Source: Kitasatospora sp. Root107 (lineage in GTDB: Bacteria > Actinomycetota > Actinomycetes > Streptomycetales > Streptomycetaceae). From it: a DNA stretch of 64,000 nt. Both the position numbers and the translations under genes were made by a program. How positions within the stretch are numbered: position 1 is the first letter of the stretch; each line of letters begins with the position of its first letter. The notes below the pieces were generated by a model. That model saw only the letters and a list, made by a program, of their open reading frames with translations. It was not told the DNA's origin and made no database searches. Location: the NCBI RefSeq assembly GCF_001424875.1, contig NZ_LMCT01000012.1:478078-542077 (forward strand). Direction: 5' to 3'. Below are positions 1 through 7,753 of this stretch, one piece after another.

Positions 1-872
1 GTGACACGGCGCTGCTCACCGTCGTCTCCCGGTACAAGCCGAGCTCGGTGGACACCGAGGAGGTCGTCCAGGCGATCCGCGCCACGGGCAAGGACCTCAA
101 GGCCGAGACCGGCGCCGAGCTGATGATCTCCGGCGCCACCGCCATGAACATCGACTTCTCGCAGAAGCTGAACGACGCGCTCGTGCCGTACCTGGCACTG
201 GTGGTCGGTCTGGCGTTCCTGCTCCTCGTGATCGTCTTCCGCTCGATCCTGGTGCCACTGAAGGCGGCGCTCGGCTTCCTGCTGTCGGTGCTCGCCGCGC
301 TCGGCGCCGTCGTGGCGGTGTTCCAGTGGGGCTGGCTCGCCCCGGTCTTCGGCGTGGAGCAGCCTGGCCCCATCATGTCGATGATGCCGATCTTCATGGT
401 GGGCCTGGTGTTCGGCCTGGCGATGGACTACGAGGTCTTCCTCGTGACCCGCATGCGCGAGGCGTACGTCGGTGGTGAGCCCGCCAGGCAGGCGATCGTC
501 ACCGGGTTCCGCCACGGGGCCCGGGTGGTCACCGCGGCGGCCGTGATCATGATCTCGGTCTTCTCGGGCTTCATCGGTTCCAGCGAGCAGATGGTGAAGA
601 TGATCGGCTTCGGGCTGGGCATCTCCGTCCTCTTCGACGCGTTCCTGGTGCGCATGACGATCGTGCCCGCGGTGCTCGCACTGCTCGGCGACAAGGCCTG
701 GTGGCTGCCCGGCTGGCTGGGACGGCTGCTGCCGAACGTCGACGTGGAAGGAGCCGGTCTGACGTCCTCGCTCGGCGCGGGCCGGGAGCTCGACGGACCG
801 GAGGCCGACGATCTCCTCAGCGTCGGTGGATCGCCCGCCGAGGGCGCGGGCGGCTGGCACAGCCGGCGGTAG
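1..872 (+). CDS. MMPL-family RND transporter, C-terminal part (5' end outside window)
   Basis: The reading frame is open from base 3 with no start before the window edge, so only the last ~290 residues are present. They show the transmembrane bundle typical of MMPL exporters: several long hydrophobic segments, and the family signature GLAMDYEVFLVTRMREAY, whose Asp-Tyr belongs to the proton relay. The last ~50 residues are a hydrophilic cytoplasmic tail. The family exports lipids, polyketides or drugs; the substrate cannot be told. A strong hairpin follows the stop codon. The gene converges on a TetR gene that more likely belongs to the DHA2 exporter on its other side. Confidence 0.9.
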   Translation, partial: DTALLTVVSRYKPSSVDTEEVVQAIRATGKDLKAETGAELMISGATAMNIDFSQKLNDALVPYLALVVGLAFLLLVIVFRSILVPLKAALGFLLSVLAALGAVVAVFQWGWLAPVFGVEQPGPIMSMMPIFMVGLVFGLAMDYEVFLVTRMREAYVGGEPARQAIVTGFRHGARVVTAAAVIMISVFSGFIGSSEQMVKMIGFGLGISVLFDAFLVRMTIVPAVLALLGDKAWWLPGWLGRLLPNVDVEGAGLTSSLGAGRELDGPEADDLLSVGGSPAEGAGGWHSRR

Positions 873-878
873 CGCCCC

Positions 879-921
879 GGCCCGGCTCCGCCCCGACGGA
901 TCGGGGCGGAGGAGCCGGGCC
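879..921. terminator. Bidirectional terminator hairpin
   Basis: An 18-base arm (879-896) pairs with 901-921 across a 4-base loop, with one bulged G. It lies between the convergent MMPL and TetR genes and has no U-tract, as is usual in streptomycetes. Confidence 0.75.
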
Positions 922-939
922 GGGTGGGGGAAGGCGGGG

Positions 940-1551
940 TCAGGCGGGGTCGATCAGCCCGGCGATCTCCAACGCGACCTCAAGCGCCGCGTCGGTCGCC
1001 TCCGCCAGGGTGGCGGCCGGCTCGTGACCCGCACAGGCCGGGTCGGGCCCACCCTCCTGGTCCTGCTTGAGCAGGAACAGCGCGGTGTTGATCGAGAACA
1101 GTGCCATCGCGGCGCGCAGCCGGTTCTGGAAACTCGCGTCAGGGCCGTGCACCAGCCGGATCATCGCGAACATCCGGGCCTTGAACTTCAGCCCCGCCGC
1201 GGACTCCCGCAGCGACGGCTGGTTCTCGTGGAAGAACCGCAGCAGCGGTGCCCGCTCGGTCATTCCGGCGGCGAACCGGCGGACCAGCTCGTCCCGCAGC
1301 TCCGGCGACCAGGGCCGGCCCTCGCCCCAGGCGATCGCCTCGTCGATCGGCGCGGCCATGCTCTCCACGATGCCGTGGACGATGTCGTCCTTGGTCTTGA
1401 AGTGGTAGTACAGCGCGGCCTTGGTGACCCCGAGCCGATCAGCGATCTCGCGCAGCGAGGTCTTCTCGTACCCCTGCTCGGCGAACAGCTCCAGCGCCAC
1501 GTCGATGATCCGCGCCCTGGTGTCGGTACGGGGGCTCTGCGCGGTGCTCAT
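940..1551 (-). CDS. TetR/AcrR-family repressor
   Basis: About 203 residues. The N-terminal HTH includes ELFAEQGYEKTSLREIADRL followed by GVTKAALYYHFKTKDDI, the classic TetR DNA-binding helices; the C-terminal ligand domain is not diagnostic. The ATG at 1551 places the HTH 10-50 residues from the N-terminus; a longer frame to 1671 would run into the shared promoter. It is divergent from a DHA2 exporter with ~205 bp between, which contains an 18-bp imperfect palindrome. The usual arrangement is a local repressor released by the exporter's substrate (inference). Confidence 0.9.
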   Translation of the reverse strand: MSTAQSPRTDTRARIIDVALELFAEQGYEKTSLREIADRLGVTKAALYYHFKTKDDIVHGIVESMAAPIDEAIAWGEGRPWSPELRDELVRRFAAGMTERAPLLRFFHENQPSLRESAAGLKFKARMFAMIRLVHGPDASFQNRLRAAMALFSINTALFLLKQDQEGGPDPACAGHEPAATLAEATDAALEVALEIAGLIDPA

Positions 1552-1702
1552 GAGTTGGCGGCCTGCCTCAGGACTGCGATCGGGGTGGAGAGTGCGGTGT
1601 CCCGGATCTCCGGGCTCGCATTCTCCCTGCAACCGGGCTCGTAAGCGAGTAATCGGCTTGACGCCCAGCATACGGACAACTTACCGTGCCAGAGGTCCAT
1701 TC

Positions 1703-1720
1703 ACTAGCCGGTCGGCAAGT
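1703..1720. promoter_or_regulatory. Candidate TetR operator in divergent promoter region
   Basis: ACTAGCCGGTCGGCAAGT is an 18-bp imperfect palindrome (7 of 9 positions pair). It is flanked by a wider inverted repeat, AACTTAC at 1678-1684 and GTAAGTT at 1719-1725. It lies 37 bp upstream of the exporter ATG, the usual place for TetR autoregulation. Confidence 0.5.
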
Positions 1721-1756
1721 AAGTTAGCCACCGGTACCGCAGCGGGAGACAGAAGC

Positions 1757-3328
1757 ATGCCGAAACAGCAGGTCGACACCCCGGCGGCGGCCGAGGTGCC
1801 GGAGGCCGATCCGACGCCGCGCAGCCCGCGCGAGATCCGGCTGGTGATGATCGGTCTGGTGGTCGCCATGCTCCTGGCGATGCTGGACAACCTGATCGTG
1901 GGCACCGCGATGCCCACCATCGTCGGAGACCTCGGCGGCGCCGAGCACCTCTCCTGGGTGGTCACCTCGTACACCCTGGCCACCGCGGCCTCCACCCCGA
2001 TCTGGGGCAAGCTCGGCGACCTGTACGGCCGCAAGGGCACCTTCCTGATCTCGATCGGGATCTTCCTGCTCGGCTCGGCGCTCTCCGGGCTCTCGCAGAC
2101 CATGACCCAGCTGATCGCCTTCCGCGCGATCCAGGGCCTGGGCGCGGGCGGCCTGATGGTCGGCGTGATGTCGATCATGGGCGCGCTAGTGCTGCCGCGC
2201 GACCGCGGCAAGTACCAGGGCATGTTCGCGGCCGTGATGGCGCTGGCCACCATCGGCGGCCCGCTGGTCGGCGGTTTCATCACCGACCACCTGAGCTGGC
2301 ACTGGACCTTCTACATCAACCTGCCGCTCGGCATCGTCGCGCTCGCCTTCATCGTGGTGACGCTCAAGCTGCCCAAGGTCCGCTCCACCGCGAAGATCGA
2401 CTACCTCGGCGCGATCCTGCTCACCGCCGGCATCACCTCGCTGGTCCTGATCACCACCTGGGGCGGCCAGGAGTACGCCTGGGGCTCCAAGCAGATCCTC
2501 GGCCTGACCGCGCTCGCCGCCGCCTCGCTGATCGGCTTCTGCTACGTCGAGCAGCGGGCCGAGGAGCCGATGCTGCCGCTCGGCCTGTTCCGCAACCGGA
2601 ACTTCGCGCTGGTCTCGGTGATCGGGTTCATCGTCGGCTTCGCGATGTTCGGCGCCGTCACCTTCCTGCCGCTCTACCAGCAGACCGTGCAGGGCGCCTC
2701 GGCGACCAACTCCGGGCTGCTGCTGATGCCGATGATGTTCGGCATGCTGGTCATCTCGCTGGTGGTCGGCGGGATCGTCACCAAGACCGGCAAGTACCGG
2801 GTCTTCCCGATCATCGGTACCACCGTGATGGCCGGCGGCTCGCTGCTGCTCTCCACCCTCGGCACCGACACCAGCCAGTTCACCTCGGCCTGCTACATGG
2901 TGGTGCTCGGCGCCGGTATGGGCTTCCTGATGCAGATCACCATGCTGGTCGCGCAGAACAGCGTCGAGCTCAAGGACATGGGCGTGGCCAGCTCCACCGC
3001 CACCCTGTTCCGCACCATCGGCGGCTCGTTCGGAGTCGCCCTGTTCGGCGCCCTGTTCAACAACCAGGTCACCTCGACCATGGCCTCCTCCGGCGCACAG
3101 GTCCCCGGCGGCCACGGCCAGCTCGGCCCGGACGCGCTGCGCGCCCTGCCCGCGCAGTTCCAGGACGCGTACCACCACGCCGTCGCCAACGGCATGCACA
3201 CCGTCTTCCTGTGGGGTGCGGTGATCAGCCTGGTCGCCGTGGCGGCCGCACTCTTCATGCGCGAGACGCCGCTGCGCGGTGCGGGCGACGAGCCCGCCGA
3301 GAAGTCGCTCGAGGCTGCCGCGGTCTGA
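1757..3328 (+). CDS. DHA2-family MFS drug exporter (EmrB/QacA type)
   Basis: 523 residues with about 14 hydrophobic segments, the size and topology of the 14-TM drug:H+ antiporter family. Seen: MLDNLIVGTAMPTIVGDL in TM1 (motif D1 type), GKLGDLYGRKG (motif A loop after TM2) and GPLVGGFITDHLSWHWTFYI (motif C and the WRWIF-like segment). The ATG at 1757 has a GGGAG ribosome site 8 bases upstream. Likely function is proton-driven efflux of a hydrophobic compound, controlled by the divergent TetR protein. The substrate is unknown. Confidence 0.92.
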   Translation: MPKQQVDTPAAAEVPEADPTPRSPREIRLVMIGLVVAMLLAMLDNLIVGTAMPTIVGDLGGAEHLSWVVTSYTLATAASTPIWGKLGDLYGRKGTFLISIGIFLLGSALSGLSQTMTQLIAFRAIQGLGAGGLMVGVMSIMGALVLPRDRGKYQGMFAAVMALATIGGPLVGGFITDHLSWHWTFYINLPLGIVALAFIVVTLKLPKVRSTAKIDYLGAILLTAGITSLVLITTWGGQEYAWGSKQILGLTALAAASLIGFCYVEQRAEEPMLPLGLFRNRNFALVSVIGFIVGFAMFGAVTFLPLYQQTVQGASATNSGLLLMPMMFGMLVISLVVGGIVTKTGKYRVFPIIGTTVMAGGSLLLSTLGTDTSQFTSACYMVVLGAGMGFLMQITMLVAQNSVELKDMGVASSTATLFRTIGGSFGVALFGALFNNQVTSTMASSGAQVPGGHGQLGPDALRALPAQFQDAYHHAVANGMHTVFLWGAVISLVAVAAALFMRETPLRGAGDEPAEKSLEAAAV

Positions 3329-3338
3329 CACCACGACA

Positions 3339-3376
3339 GATGCCCGGGCCGCCCCGTGTGGGGTGGCCCGGGCATC
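3339..3376. terminator. Bidirectional terminator hairpin
   Basis: A perfect 17-bp stem (3339-3355 with 3360-3376) and GTGT loop sit between the convergent exporter and mutY genes. Confidence 0.85.
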
Positions 3377-3404
3377 CGTCGTTCCGGGGCCGGGTGCGCG
3401 AGAG

Positions 3405-4298
3405 CTACTGCGGGAGCCGGTACACGCCTTGGGCGACCGGCTCGACCAGCCCGTCGGCGACCAGGCCGTCGAGCGCCCGGGCCCGCTGGACCTGGTCCGG
3501 CCAGACCGCGTCGAGCCGGGCCTGCGGGACCTCGCCGTGCGCGTCCCGCAGGACGGCGAGCAGCTTGCCCCGGACCTGACGGTCCGTCCCCTCGTACGTC
3601 TGCCCCCGGCGGGGCGGGCCCTGGTACGGCGGGCAGCCGGCCGCCTGCCAGGCGCAGTGCCGGCGCAGCGGGCAGCCGTCGCAGCCGGGGCTGCGCGCGG
3701 TGCAGACCAGCGCGCCGAGTTCCATCACACCGACCGCCCAGGCGGCGGCGGTGCCGGTGTCGGCGGGCAGCAGGCCGGTCGCGGTCCGCCGCTCGGCGGC
3801 CGTGGTGGCCTGCGCCGGGTACTCCACCCCCTCGACCGCGCGGGCGAACACCCGGCGGACGTTGGTGTCCAGCACCACATGGCGCTGCCGGAAGGCGAAC
3901 GAGGCGACCGCCGCGGCGGTGTACTCACCGACACCCGGCAGCGCGAGCAGTGCGGCGTGGTCGTCGGGGACCCGGCCACCGTGCTCGCGGGTGATCGCGA
4001 CGGCGGCGGCGTGCAGCCGCAGCGCCCGGCGCGGATATCCGAGCCTGCCCCACATCCGGACCGCCTCACCCGGCGCGTCCGCAGCCAGGTCGGCCGGGGT
4101 GGGCCAGCGTTCCAACCAGGCGGCGTACGCGGGCAGCACCCGCTTCACCGGGGTCTGCTGGAGCATGAACTCACTGACCATCACGGCCCAGGGCGAAGCC
4201 TCCGGGGTACGCCAGGGAAGGTCGCGGGCGTTGGCCTCGTACCAGTCGAGAACGGTCGAGTGCAGCAGCGGGGCGGGGGTCACGGAAGTGGCAGCCAT
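3405..4298 (-). CDS. mutY: A/G-specific adenine DNA glycosylase MutY
   Basis: 297 residues. MutY removes adenine mispaired with 8-oxoguanine or guanine. Seen: substrate-pocket motif FMLQQTPV, helix-hairpin-helix LPGVGEYTAAAVASFAF, catalytic Asp in VLDTNVRRVF, and a [4Fe-4S] ligand set CTARSPGCDGCPLRRHC (Cx6Cx2Cx5C). It is shorter than E. coli MutY (350 aa) because the C-terminal NUDIX-like 8-oxoG sensing domain is reduced, as in many actinobacteria. The ATG at 4298 is chosen because residues upstream in frame are unlike the family. Confidence 0.95.
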   Translation of the reverse strand: MAATSVTPAPLLHSTVLDWYEANARDLPWRTPEASPWAVMVSEFMLQQTPVKRVLPAYAAWLERWPTPADLAADAPGEAVRMWGRLGYPRRALRLHAAAVAITREHGGRVPDDHAALLALPGVGEYTAAAVASFAFRQRHVVLDTNVRRVFARAVEGVEYPAQATTAAERRTATGLLPADTGTAAAWAVGVMELGALVCTARSPGCDGCPLRRHCAWQAAGCPPYQGPPRRGQTYEGTDRQVRGKLLAVLRDAHGEVPQARLDAVWPDQVQRARALDGLVADGLVEPVAQGVYRLPQ

Positions 4299-4455
4299 GG
4301 GGCGTCCATCCTGCCATGCGGGCCGCTCTGCTCCGTCCAGGGGAATAGTTGACCAATAACAACAAATTGATAATTTGCAGAGCGTAGACAAACGGATACC
4401 GACCGCATCTATGATTTCCGCAGTCAGAATTCGGCGCCTCACAAAGGAGCAGACA
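4299..4455. other. AT-rich divergent intergenic region
   Basis: 157 bp between mutY and the EF-hand gene, with an unusually AT-rich core (about 4345-4380) for this chromosome. It presumably holds the divergent promoters. A TTGACC is present at 4348, but I could not match a convincing -10 at 16-18 bp. Confidence 0.4.
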
Positions 4456-4659
4456 ATGGCAACGGAAGAGCACGCCCGCCGCCAGTTCAACGAGATCGAC
4501 ACTGATGGGGACGGTTTCATCACCGCCTCCGAGCTGAAGTCCTACCTTCAGAAGATCCCTGCGGTGAGCGATGCCAACGCGGCGCAGACCTTCGCGTTCG
4601 CCGACGCGGACAATGACCAGGAGATCAGCTACGAAGAGTTCAAGGACTTCATCCGGTAG
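4456..4659 (+). CDS. Small two-EF-hand calcium-binding protein
   Basis: 67 residues holding almost nothing but one EF-hand pair. Loop 1 is DTDGDGFITASE, a perfect canonical loop (ligands at 1, 3, 5, 7, 9, 12). Loop 2 is DADNDQEISYEE, which keeps Asp1/3/5 and Glu12 but has Gln in place of the usual Gly6. The ATG at 4456 follows AAAGGAG with 6 bases spacing, a strong site that fixes the start. It resembles the small calmodulin-like Cab proteins of Streptomyces; its role (Ca2+ buffering or sensing) is inferred only. Followed by a hairpin, so probably monocistronic. Confidence 0.88.
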   Translation: MATEEHARRQFNEIDTDGDGFITASELKSYLQKIPAVSDANAAQTFAFADADNDQEISYEEFKDFIR

Positions 4660-4667
4660 AGGTCCCT

Positions 4668-4694
4668 GGGGTGGCCCTCGCCACGGGCCACCCC
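4668..4694 (+). terminator. Terminator hairpin
   Basis: A 10-bp GC stem, 4668-4677 with 4685-4694 and a 7-base loop, just after the EF-hand stop codon. Confidence 0.7.
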
Positions 4695-4793
4695 GCTCCC
4701 CCGTCCGGAGCAAAACACGGATGATGTGAAGGAACCGGCCCAGCAGCGGTGTTGATGCACCATCGGGTGTGCCGGGTCTCGTAGAGTTTGCGC

Positions 4794-5645
4794 GTGCCTT
4801 CTCTGCGTCAACCCGTGGGACCGCTGCCGGCCTCGATCTACTGGCGACGGCGCATCGTCGTGCTCGTGGCCCTGACAGCCCTCCTCGCGCTGGTCCTCTG
4901 GCTGGTCACGCGCCCCAGCGGCGACGGGAAATCCGGCCGGGGCAAGGCGGCCCAACCCGCCCCGGCCCAGTCGATCACCCCTGGCGCCGACCCCACCGGA
5001 CCGGCGATCACCACCCGGCCGGGCGGCAGCGGCGGCTCCGGCGGCTCGACCGCCACCGGCGGGGTCTCGGGCTCCGGCGGCGGCGAGGTCAGCCTGACCA
5101 CGGGCGGCACCGGGACTACGGGCACCGCAGGCACGTCAGGCACGTCTGGCACGGCGTCAGGCGGCGGCGCGGGTGGCACTTCGGGGGGCAGCAGCACTCC
5201 CCCTCCGGTGAACACCGCCGAGGTGATGGCCCTGCCGGTCTGCACCGCCTCCCAGGTCTCGCTGGAGCTGGCGGGCAGTCAGGACGCCTACAAGGCCAAG
5301 GACAAGCCCCGGCTCTCGCTCACCGTACGGAACACGTCCACGGGCACCTGCCGGGTCAACCTCGGCCGGACGGCCTCCACGGTGGTCGTCACCCTGGCCG
5401 AGTCCAACGAGCGGATCTGGTCCTCCGGCGACTGCCCGACGGAGCGTCAGGACACCTGGGTCCAGCTCGGCGCGGGCGCCGGCCTGACCGAGACGTTCAC
5501 CTGGGAGCGCGGTCGCAGCAAGCCCCAGTGCGCCACCCCGGACACCACCCCGGCCCCGGTCGGCCGCTACCTCGTCCAGGCCACCCTCAACGGCCCGGCG
5601 GGCGGCCCGGTTGCGGCCCGTACGTCGATCCGCCTGGAGGACTGA
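4794..5645 (+). CDS. Membrane-anchored secreted protein of unknown function
   Basis: 283 residues from GTG 4794 (a TTG two codons earlier is possible). An N-terminal basic stretch (YWRRR) is followed by one membrane segment (about residues 22-40). A Gly/Ser/Thr-rich linker (about 60-145) has repeated GTSGT/GGSGG runs. The extracytoplasmic domain (about 150-283) has two or three conserved Cys and reads like an Ig-like beta-sandwich (VRNTSTGTCRVNL; TETFTWERG). I do not recognise a named family. It converges on the MFS gene downstream with 8 bp between stop codons. Confidence 0.75.
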   Translation: MPSLRQPVGPLPASIYWRRRIVVLVALTALLALVLWLVTRPSGDGKSGRGKAAQPAPAQSITPGADPTGPAITTRPGGSGGSGGSTATGGVSGSGGGEVSLTTGGTGTTGTAGTSGTSGTASGGGAGGTSGGSSTPPPVNTAEVMALPVCTASQVSLELAGSQDAYKAKDKPRLSLTVRNTSTGTCRVNLGRTASTVVVTLAESNERIWSSGDCPTERQDTWVQLGAGAGLTETFTWERGRSKPQCATPDTTPAPVGRYLVQATLNGPAGGPVAARTSIRLED

Positions 5646-5653
5646 CCCGACAC

Positions 5654-6967
5654 CTACTGTGCCCGGGCGGGCCAGACTGCCTGCCGCAGGGAGCGGTTGA
5701 AGGTGGCGGGCAGCAGGGCGACGGCGAGCAGGGCGGTCAGCAGCTGGAGGACCACGACCGGCCGGAGCTGGCCGAGCAGCAGTCCGCCGGCGAAGCTGCC
5801 CAGCGGTACGCCGAGCATGAACAGCGTCATGGTCGCGGCGATCACCCGGCCGCGCAGGGCGTCCGGCACCTGTTGGAAGATCAGCAGATCCACCATCACC
5901 CGCAGCGCGGGCACGCCGAGCGAGACCACCAGCAGCATCAGGAAGAGCGCGACCGGGCCGCTGACCAGCGCGGGGGTCAGCAGCAGCGGAACCATGGCCC
6001 AGGTGACGGCCAGCAGCAGCCGCCCGGGGCGCAGGTGCCGGTGCAGCGGACGGACCAGCAGGGCGCCGAGCAGCCCGCCGACCGCCTCGCCCGTCAGCAC
6101 CAGGCCGGTACCCGTGGTCGAGGTGCCGCCATCCCGGAGCAGGACCATCAGCGGCAGCAGCGTCGCGGCGCCGACCAGATTGATCACGGCGACCACACCG
6201 ACGATCGACCGCATCACCGGGTTGCCCCAGAGCTGGCGGAGGCCCGCCAAGGCGCTGCCGTTCTCCCGGCCCGCACTCTGCTCGCCGCTGCCCTCCAGGT
6301 CGGCCGGGCGGCTCTCGAACCGGACCAGGCAGGCCGTGGCCAGGGAGTAGAGCGAGGTGAGGGCGGTGGCGAGGAAGGGAACGGCCCGGCCGAGGCCGAG
6401 CAGCAGTCCGGCCAGCGGCGGACCGAGCAGAACCGCGCCGTTGACCCGCACCTCGTCCTGGGTGAGCGCCTGCCGGAGCTGGGAGGGCGGCACCAGCGAA
6501 CGGACCGCCAGCGTCCGGACCGGGCCCGCATAGGCGATGGTGGCGCCGATGACGGCGGCGACCAGCAGGGCGTGCCAGACGGTGAGGCGGTCCAGCCAGA
6601 GTGCGGCCGGGACGGAGAGGGTGGCAAGCACCCGGACGGTGTCGGCCACGATCAGGATCAGGCGGCGGTCGCGGCGGTCGGCGAGGGCGCCGCCGTGCAG
6701 GCCGAACAGCAGCGAGGCCGTGAACTGGACCGCACCGAACGCTCCGGCGAGCAGCGCGGACCCGGTCATCGCCAGCAGTAGGAGCGGGTAGGCGGTGTCG
6801 GCGACCATCGTGCCGAGCATCGAGGCGGCGGCTCCGCTCCACATCGCCTGGTAACGCCAGTTGCGGCGCAGGGGTACCGCCGTGCTCCGGTCGACCTCGC
6901 GCTCCCCGGCTTCGCACTCCCCAACCTCGTGCGCCCCGACCTCGTCCAGCTGCTGCTGCGCGGTCAT
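5654..6967 (-). CDS. MFS transporter, EntS/MFS_3-like exporter
   Basis: 437 residues, about 12 membrane segments after a hydrophilic, acidic 35-residue N-terminus. The motif A region reads GALADRRDRRLIL; the pattern and length match the MFS_3 branch that includes enterobactin exporter EntS and macrolide-efflux-like proteins. It is divergent from an HTH regulator, with a long perfect inverted repeat between them, implying co-regulation. Substrate unknown. Confidence 0.85.
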   Translation of the reverse strand: MTAQQQLDEVGAHEVGECEAGEREVDRSTAVPLRRNWRYQAMWSGAAASMLGTMVADTAYPLLLLAMTGSALLAGAFGAVQFTASLLFGLHGGALADRRDRRLILIVADTVRVLATLSVPAALWLDRLTVWHALLVAAVIGATIAYAGPVRTLAVRSLVPPSQLRQALTQDEVRVNGAVLLGPPLAGLLLGLGRAVPFLATALTSLYSLATACLVRFESRPADLEGSGEQSAGRENGSALAGLRQLWGNPVMRSIVGVVAVINLVGAATLLPLMVLLRDGGTSTTGTGLVLTGEAVGGLLGALLVRPLHRHLRPGRLLLAVTWAMVPLLLTPALVSGPVALFLMLLVVSLGVPALRVMVDLLIFQQVPDALRGRVIAATMTLFMLGVPLGSFAGGLLLGQLRPVVVLQLLTALLAVALLPATFNRSLRQAVWPARAQ

Positions 6968-6997
6968 GCCCCACCCCGTTCACCCGAGCGTGCACGG

Positions 6998-7047
6998 TCA
7001 CCCTTCTGCAACCATTCACGCTTGAGTGAATGGTTGCAGAAGGGTGA
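6998..7047. promoter_or_regulatory. Perfect 22-bp inverted repeat, probable operator
   Basis: Arm 6998-7019 is exactly complementary to arm 7026-7047 around the 6-base loop GCTTGA. It begins 30 bp upstream of the MFS ATG and ends 40 bp upstream of the regulator's GTG. Perfect symmetry over 22 bp is far beyond chance. It can be a dimer or tetramer binding site for the HTH protein, and as RNA would form a very stable hairpin in the MFS leader. Confidence 0.75.
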
Positions 7048-7087
7048 TTGTTTGCACAAGCGTTGACGTTCATGGGTTAATGAACCA

Positions 7088-7705
7088 GTGGACGAGCAAC
7101 TGAGTGAGCGTGAAGTCGGCGACCTGGCAACGCTGAAGGCACTGGCCGACCCCATGCGGCTGGCGATCCTGAACGCGCTGATGCAGCGGGACCCGCAACC
7201 GCTGACGGTCAAGGAGATCGCCGTCGCGCTCGACGAACCGCCGACCAAGCTCTACCGGCACATCAAGCAGCTCGAACAGACCGCGTTGATCATGGTGGCC
7301 GGGACCAGGGTGGTGTCCGGCATCACCGAGAGCCGCTACCGGCCGGCCCAGAAGACACTGCGCCTCTCCGGCCAGGTCTTCGCCGACGGCAGCATCGACC
7401 GGCACGAGGCGATCGGCCCGCTGCTCGCCGCGCTTGACCTGGTCCGCGCCGACTTCCGCAGCCACTACCTGGCGGACCGGCTCGACCTGCCGAACATCGC
7501 CCCGGGTCTGCCCGCCTCACCCGCCATGTTCAACCACTTCAGCCTGCGGCTGCGTCCCGAGCGGGTGGTCCAGTTGCGCAAAAAGCTCGGTGCCATCTTC
7601 GACGAACTGGCCGCCGAGGGCGACAGCTCCGCCCCGGACGCCGTGGACGTCACGATGCTCAGCCTGCTCTACGCGGCGAAGCCGACCGACCCGACGGATA
7701 CCTGA
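7088..7705 (+). CDS. ArsR-type winged-helix (HTH_20) transcriptional regulator
   Basis: 205 residues. N-terminal winged helix: LKALADPMRLAILNAL, then LTVKEIAVALDEPPTKLYRH as recognition region, then the wing with VVSGITESRYR. The C-terminal ~110 residues are an uncharacterised effector or dimer domain common to this ArsR subgroup. No cysteine metal site is visible, so metal sensing is unlikely. The GTG at 7088 has no clear Shine-Dalgarno sequence and may be leaderless. It is divergent from an MFS exporter across a 22-bp inverted repeat, so it probably represses the exporter and itself. Confidence 0.85.
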   Translation: MDEQLSEREVGDLATLKALADPMRLAILNALMQRDPQPLTVKEIAVALDEPPTKLYRHIKQLEQTALIMVAGTRVVSGITESRYRPAQKTLRLSGQVFADGSIDRHEAIGPLLAALDLVRADFRSHYLADRLDLPNIAPGLPASPAMFNHFSLRLRPERVVQLRKKLGAIFDELAAEGDSSAPDAVDVTMLSLLYAAKPTDPTDT

Positions 7706-7753
7706 CCCCGGGTCAGCGCCAGGCGCGGGTCGGAGTCAGGACCAGCGCCAGGG

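Noticed and set aside
2186..3334. Long minus-strand frame rich in His/Gln/Asp/Arg opposite the DHA2 exporter
   Set aside because: Typical high-GC antisense shadow; composition is not protein-like and the plus-strand gene is certain.
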